A stretch of 64,000 nucleotides of DNA from Diprion similis. Lineage: Eukaryota; Arthropoda; Insecta; Hymenoptera; Diprionidae. Positions within the stretch are counted from its first letter, which is position 1; each line of letters opens with the position of its first letter. Shown here one piece after another: positions 61,962 to 64,000 of the stretch. Below the pieces are notes generated by a model that did no database searches, was not told where the DNA came from, and saw nothing but the letters and a program-made list of their open reading frames with translations. Both the position numbers and the translations under genes were made by a program. The stretch covers positions 23,896,501-23,960,500 of the forward strand of contig NC_060112.1 in NCBI RefSeq assembly GCF_021155765.1, written 5' to 3'.

Positions 61962-64000
61962 CTGCAACAAAAAATGAGATATTTCTTTTACTTTCCAGGT
62001 ACTAGACAGAGGGAAGAGAACGGTTGAGAAAAATAGAATTTTTGTTGTAACACCCCAACGAATGCTAATCGTATGAAAATAAATTAAAAAACAAAAACCC
62101 ATGGATGATTGTTATTTTTTATAACAATGTATTCTGCTTACATGACTGCGATGAAAAATTTAGGTGCTACATGTCCAGAAAGTTAGTAAATAGCCTGAAT
62201 TAATCATTTCCTGGTTTTAATTTCTTATTACAGCGATTTACGACTTGGAGCAGTGGTTTCATTTCCATAAAAATCGTCGATTATTGCTACGTCGCAGTAA
62301 CGTTCAATTCCACAGTGAAATAGCATTATAACTAACAAGTCAGCTCTTGATATCAATCTACAGCCTGTCAGTTTCCTTCTACTATAAAGCATCCAAGGCG
62401 ATCATGATCGTGACATAAAGAATCCATACAGATTGAACTGCATAGCCCGGCGGCACGCTTATCAGAGAGTTTATTGCGATAAGGTAAAAGTTGTAGTTCC
62501 AAGCGAAATTCAACCGTGCGGTGAGTAGTAGTCGCAGCTGTCACTCCCTGGCATATAAGGTAATCGAAAAATAAAGGAAGAATGTAATCGCACGAACATT
62601 GAACATGCGGAAACTTGGAATAACCATTGCAGAGAAATCTCTCTTCGTAGAAACGTGATTGACAGTGAAGTTGACGCAGCGATGTTAGCATTCCATTCGA
62701 TGTATCTAGTGCAAGACCTGTAGGTAGTACAAAACCTCGGTAAAGGGTGAATGATCTGAAATCGTTGCACTGGATACATACTTTAAACGATCGAATTTTC
62801 AACATGTACTTCATAATCCAATTTCTCCTCGTACAAGATTTTCAAATGCTGTAAAGAAACATGATGGATCGACAATCGACGTCGAAATAACGAAATGGTG
62901 TCAGATTCTAAACTACTGTTCACACCTAAGCTCAGTCGCGATCGTAAGAAGCTTTGAGGAATAACGAAAACGTATAATATTTTCGACCACAAATATGGGC
63001 TGTGTATAGGCTCGTTCAGAGTTGCAGCATTGCTTGCCGGCTCTTGACTTGGTAACACGAATAAGCTGGAATAATAATGATAGTCGCGAGTCAAGGCCTT
63101 GTTTCTCTGCATAATGACTTCATTGTGTTGTCAACCGTGTCTGTCTTTACTCGTGACTAAAAGTATGTAGGTACCATATGTCTTGAAAATGGCATATTCC
63201 CATCGGTCGAGTGAGTAAAGATAAGCTTGATGGGTAGCCTTTAGCATTAGCTCAGCTTCAGAATATTTCTCAATTCCTCGATGATACGTTTCATGTGTAG
63301 GTATAACGAAAAGCAGCTTATACGCAGTTTGTGTAAAAGAAATTAGTCACCCCGCATCGCGTAAAGAGCAAAGAATTGCGCAGCACGATTACTAAAAGCG
63401 TACGTTGTTTAACTAACGACGTTGAATGTTTCCCCGTTTGTCGATCCGTCGATCCATCCATCCCATCCATCCATCCATGCGTTCTTCCGCCGCATATCAT
63501 TGTCAGTCAACATCAGAGAATGTAACGAGATCCGTGTACCGAGGTTCCCCAGTTACCTTAATCAGGCCAACCTTCAAGGAATCGTTAATTATAACCCATG
63601 ATTAAGTAATTTCCATTAAACATGTTCAAATTGCTGTAGGTATAATCCAAAGCGCCGACGATTCCGTTCACTCACGCAGAATTCGTTGCTTCGCAAATAA
63701 TTATATATATTCATATATACACATATACGTAACACGATTTTTTTTCTTTTTTGCGAATCGTACGCATACATATGATAAAAATCCGAATGCAGTATACAAG
63801 CAGCTCTGAGGCAGTGGACGCAGGTTACGTCAAGGCTTGTTAACGTTTCAGACGAGGTAGTTGAATCGAATAAACAACAGTATGTGTGCTTATTATACAT
63901 AATATATATATCGTAGATATAAGCTGCACCGTTAGAGCATTGATAGATTCATTAATCGAACAGCCAAGTGAACATCGGATAATTTTATGCATCGTCGATG
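61962..64000. other. upSET upstream region
   Basis: Should hold the non-coding first exon and promoter of upSET. Minus-strand frames of 148 codons (62368-62814) and 109 codons (62783-63112) cross it but show no recognisable domain or splice link. A GTAAGC donor-like site lies near 62,140. A (CCAT)n-like repeat lies at about 63,447-63,480. Confidence 0.4.
63447..63480 (+). repeat. (ATCC)n simple repeat
   Basis: Short imperfect run of atcc units upstream of upSET. Confidence 0.75.

Noticed and set aside
62368..63112. Two minus-strand frames of 148 and 109 codons upstream of upSET
   Set aside because: No recognisable domain, and the strong acceptor at 61962 plus the in-frame TGA before 61713 show they are not the upSET N-terminus. 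They could only be UTR or chance frames.

Overview
This is an insect nuclear genome window. The coding genes have insect-type split structures with GT-AG introns, the non-coding DNA is AT-rich, and two proteins match insect chromatin and transcription factors (jumeau and upSET). A hymenopteran is my best guess, but nothing here proves the order.

Layout. (1) Positions 1 to about 20,445 are a single satellite array with a 312-bp monomer. It is already running at base 1 and decays at its right edge. It has higher-order structure: a 4.5-kb unit of 14 full monomers plus one 134-bp truncated monomer is present twice in tandem, with a rearranged third partial copy. (2) About 4.8 kb of AT-rich non-coding DNA follows, with a CTCF-like motif near the satellite edge. 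(3) Three genes follow, all on the minus strand. jumu is a FoxN1/4-type forkhead factor (three coding exons, 539 aa, 25,267-28,718). ACY1 is an M20 aminoacylase-1 (five exons, 403 aa, 38,972-43,149). upSET is an MLL5/SETD5-class PHD+SET protein with at least 10 coding exons (50,211-61,713). All exon joins of jumu and ACY1 keep frame. In upSET every join keeps frame until the C-terminal region, where an in-frame TGA interrupts an otherwise open frame and several splice solutions compete. (4) The intergenic stretches hold simple repeats, a long imperfect hairpin (32,751-32,880), two GC-rich islands of unknown origin, a cluster of promoter-like motifs (37.1-37.8 kb) and one candidate 32-aa membrane smORF (47,569-47,667).

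The genes do not form a pathway. Two of the three (jumu, upSET) are chromatin or transcription regulators in Drosophila, and jumu is the first gene beside a large satellite block. ACY1 is a cytosolic metabolic enzyme. I found no convincing intact transposon, tRNA or rRNA gene, but I could not run searches.
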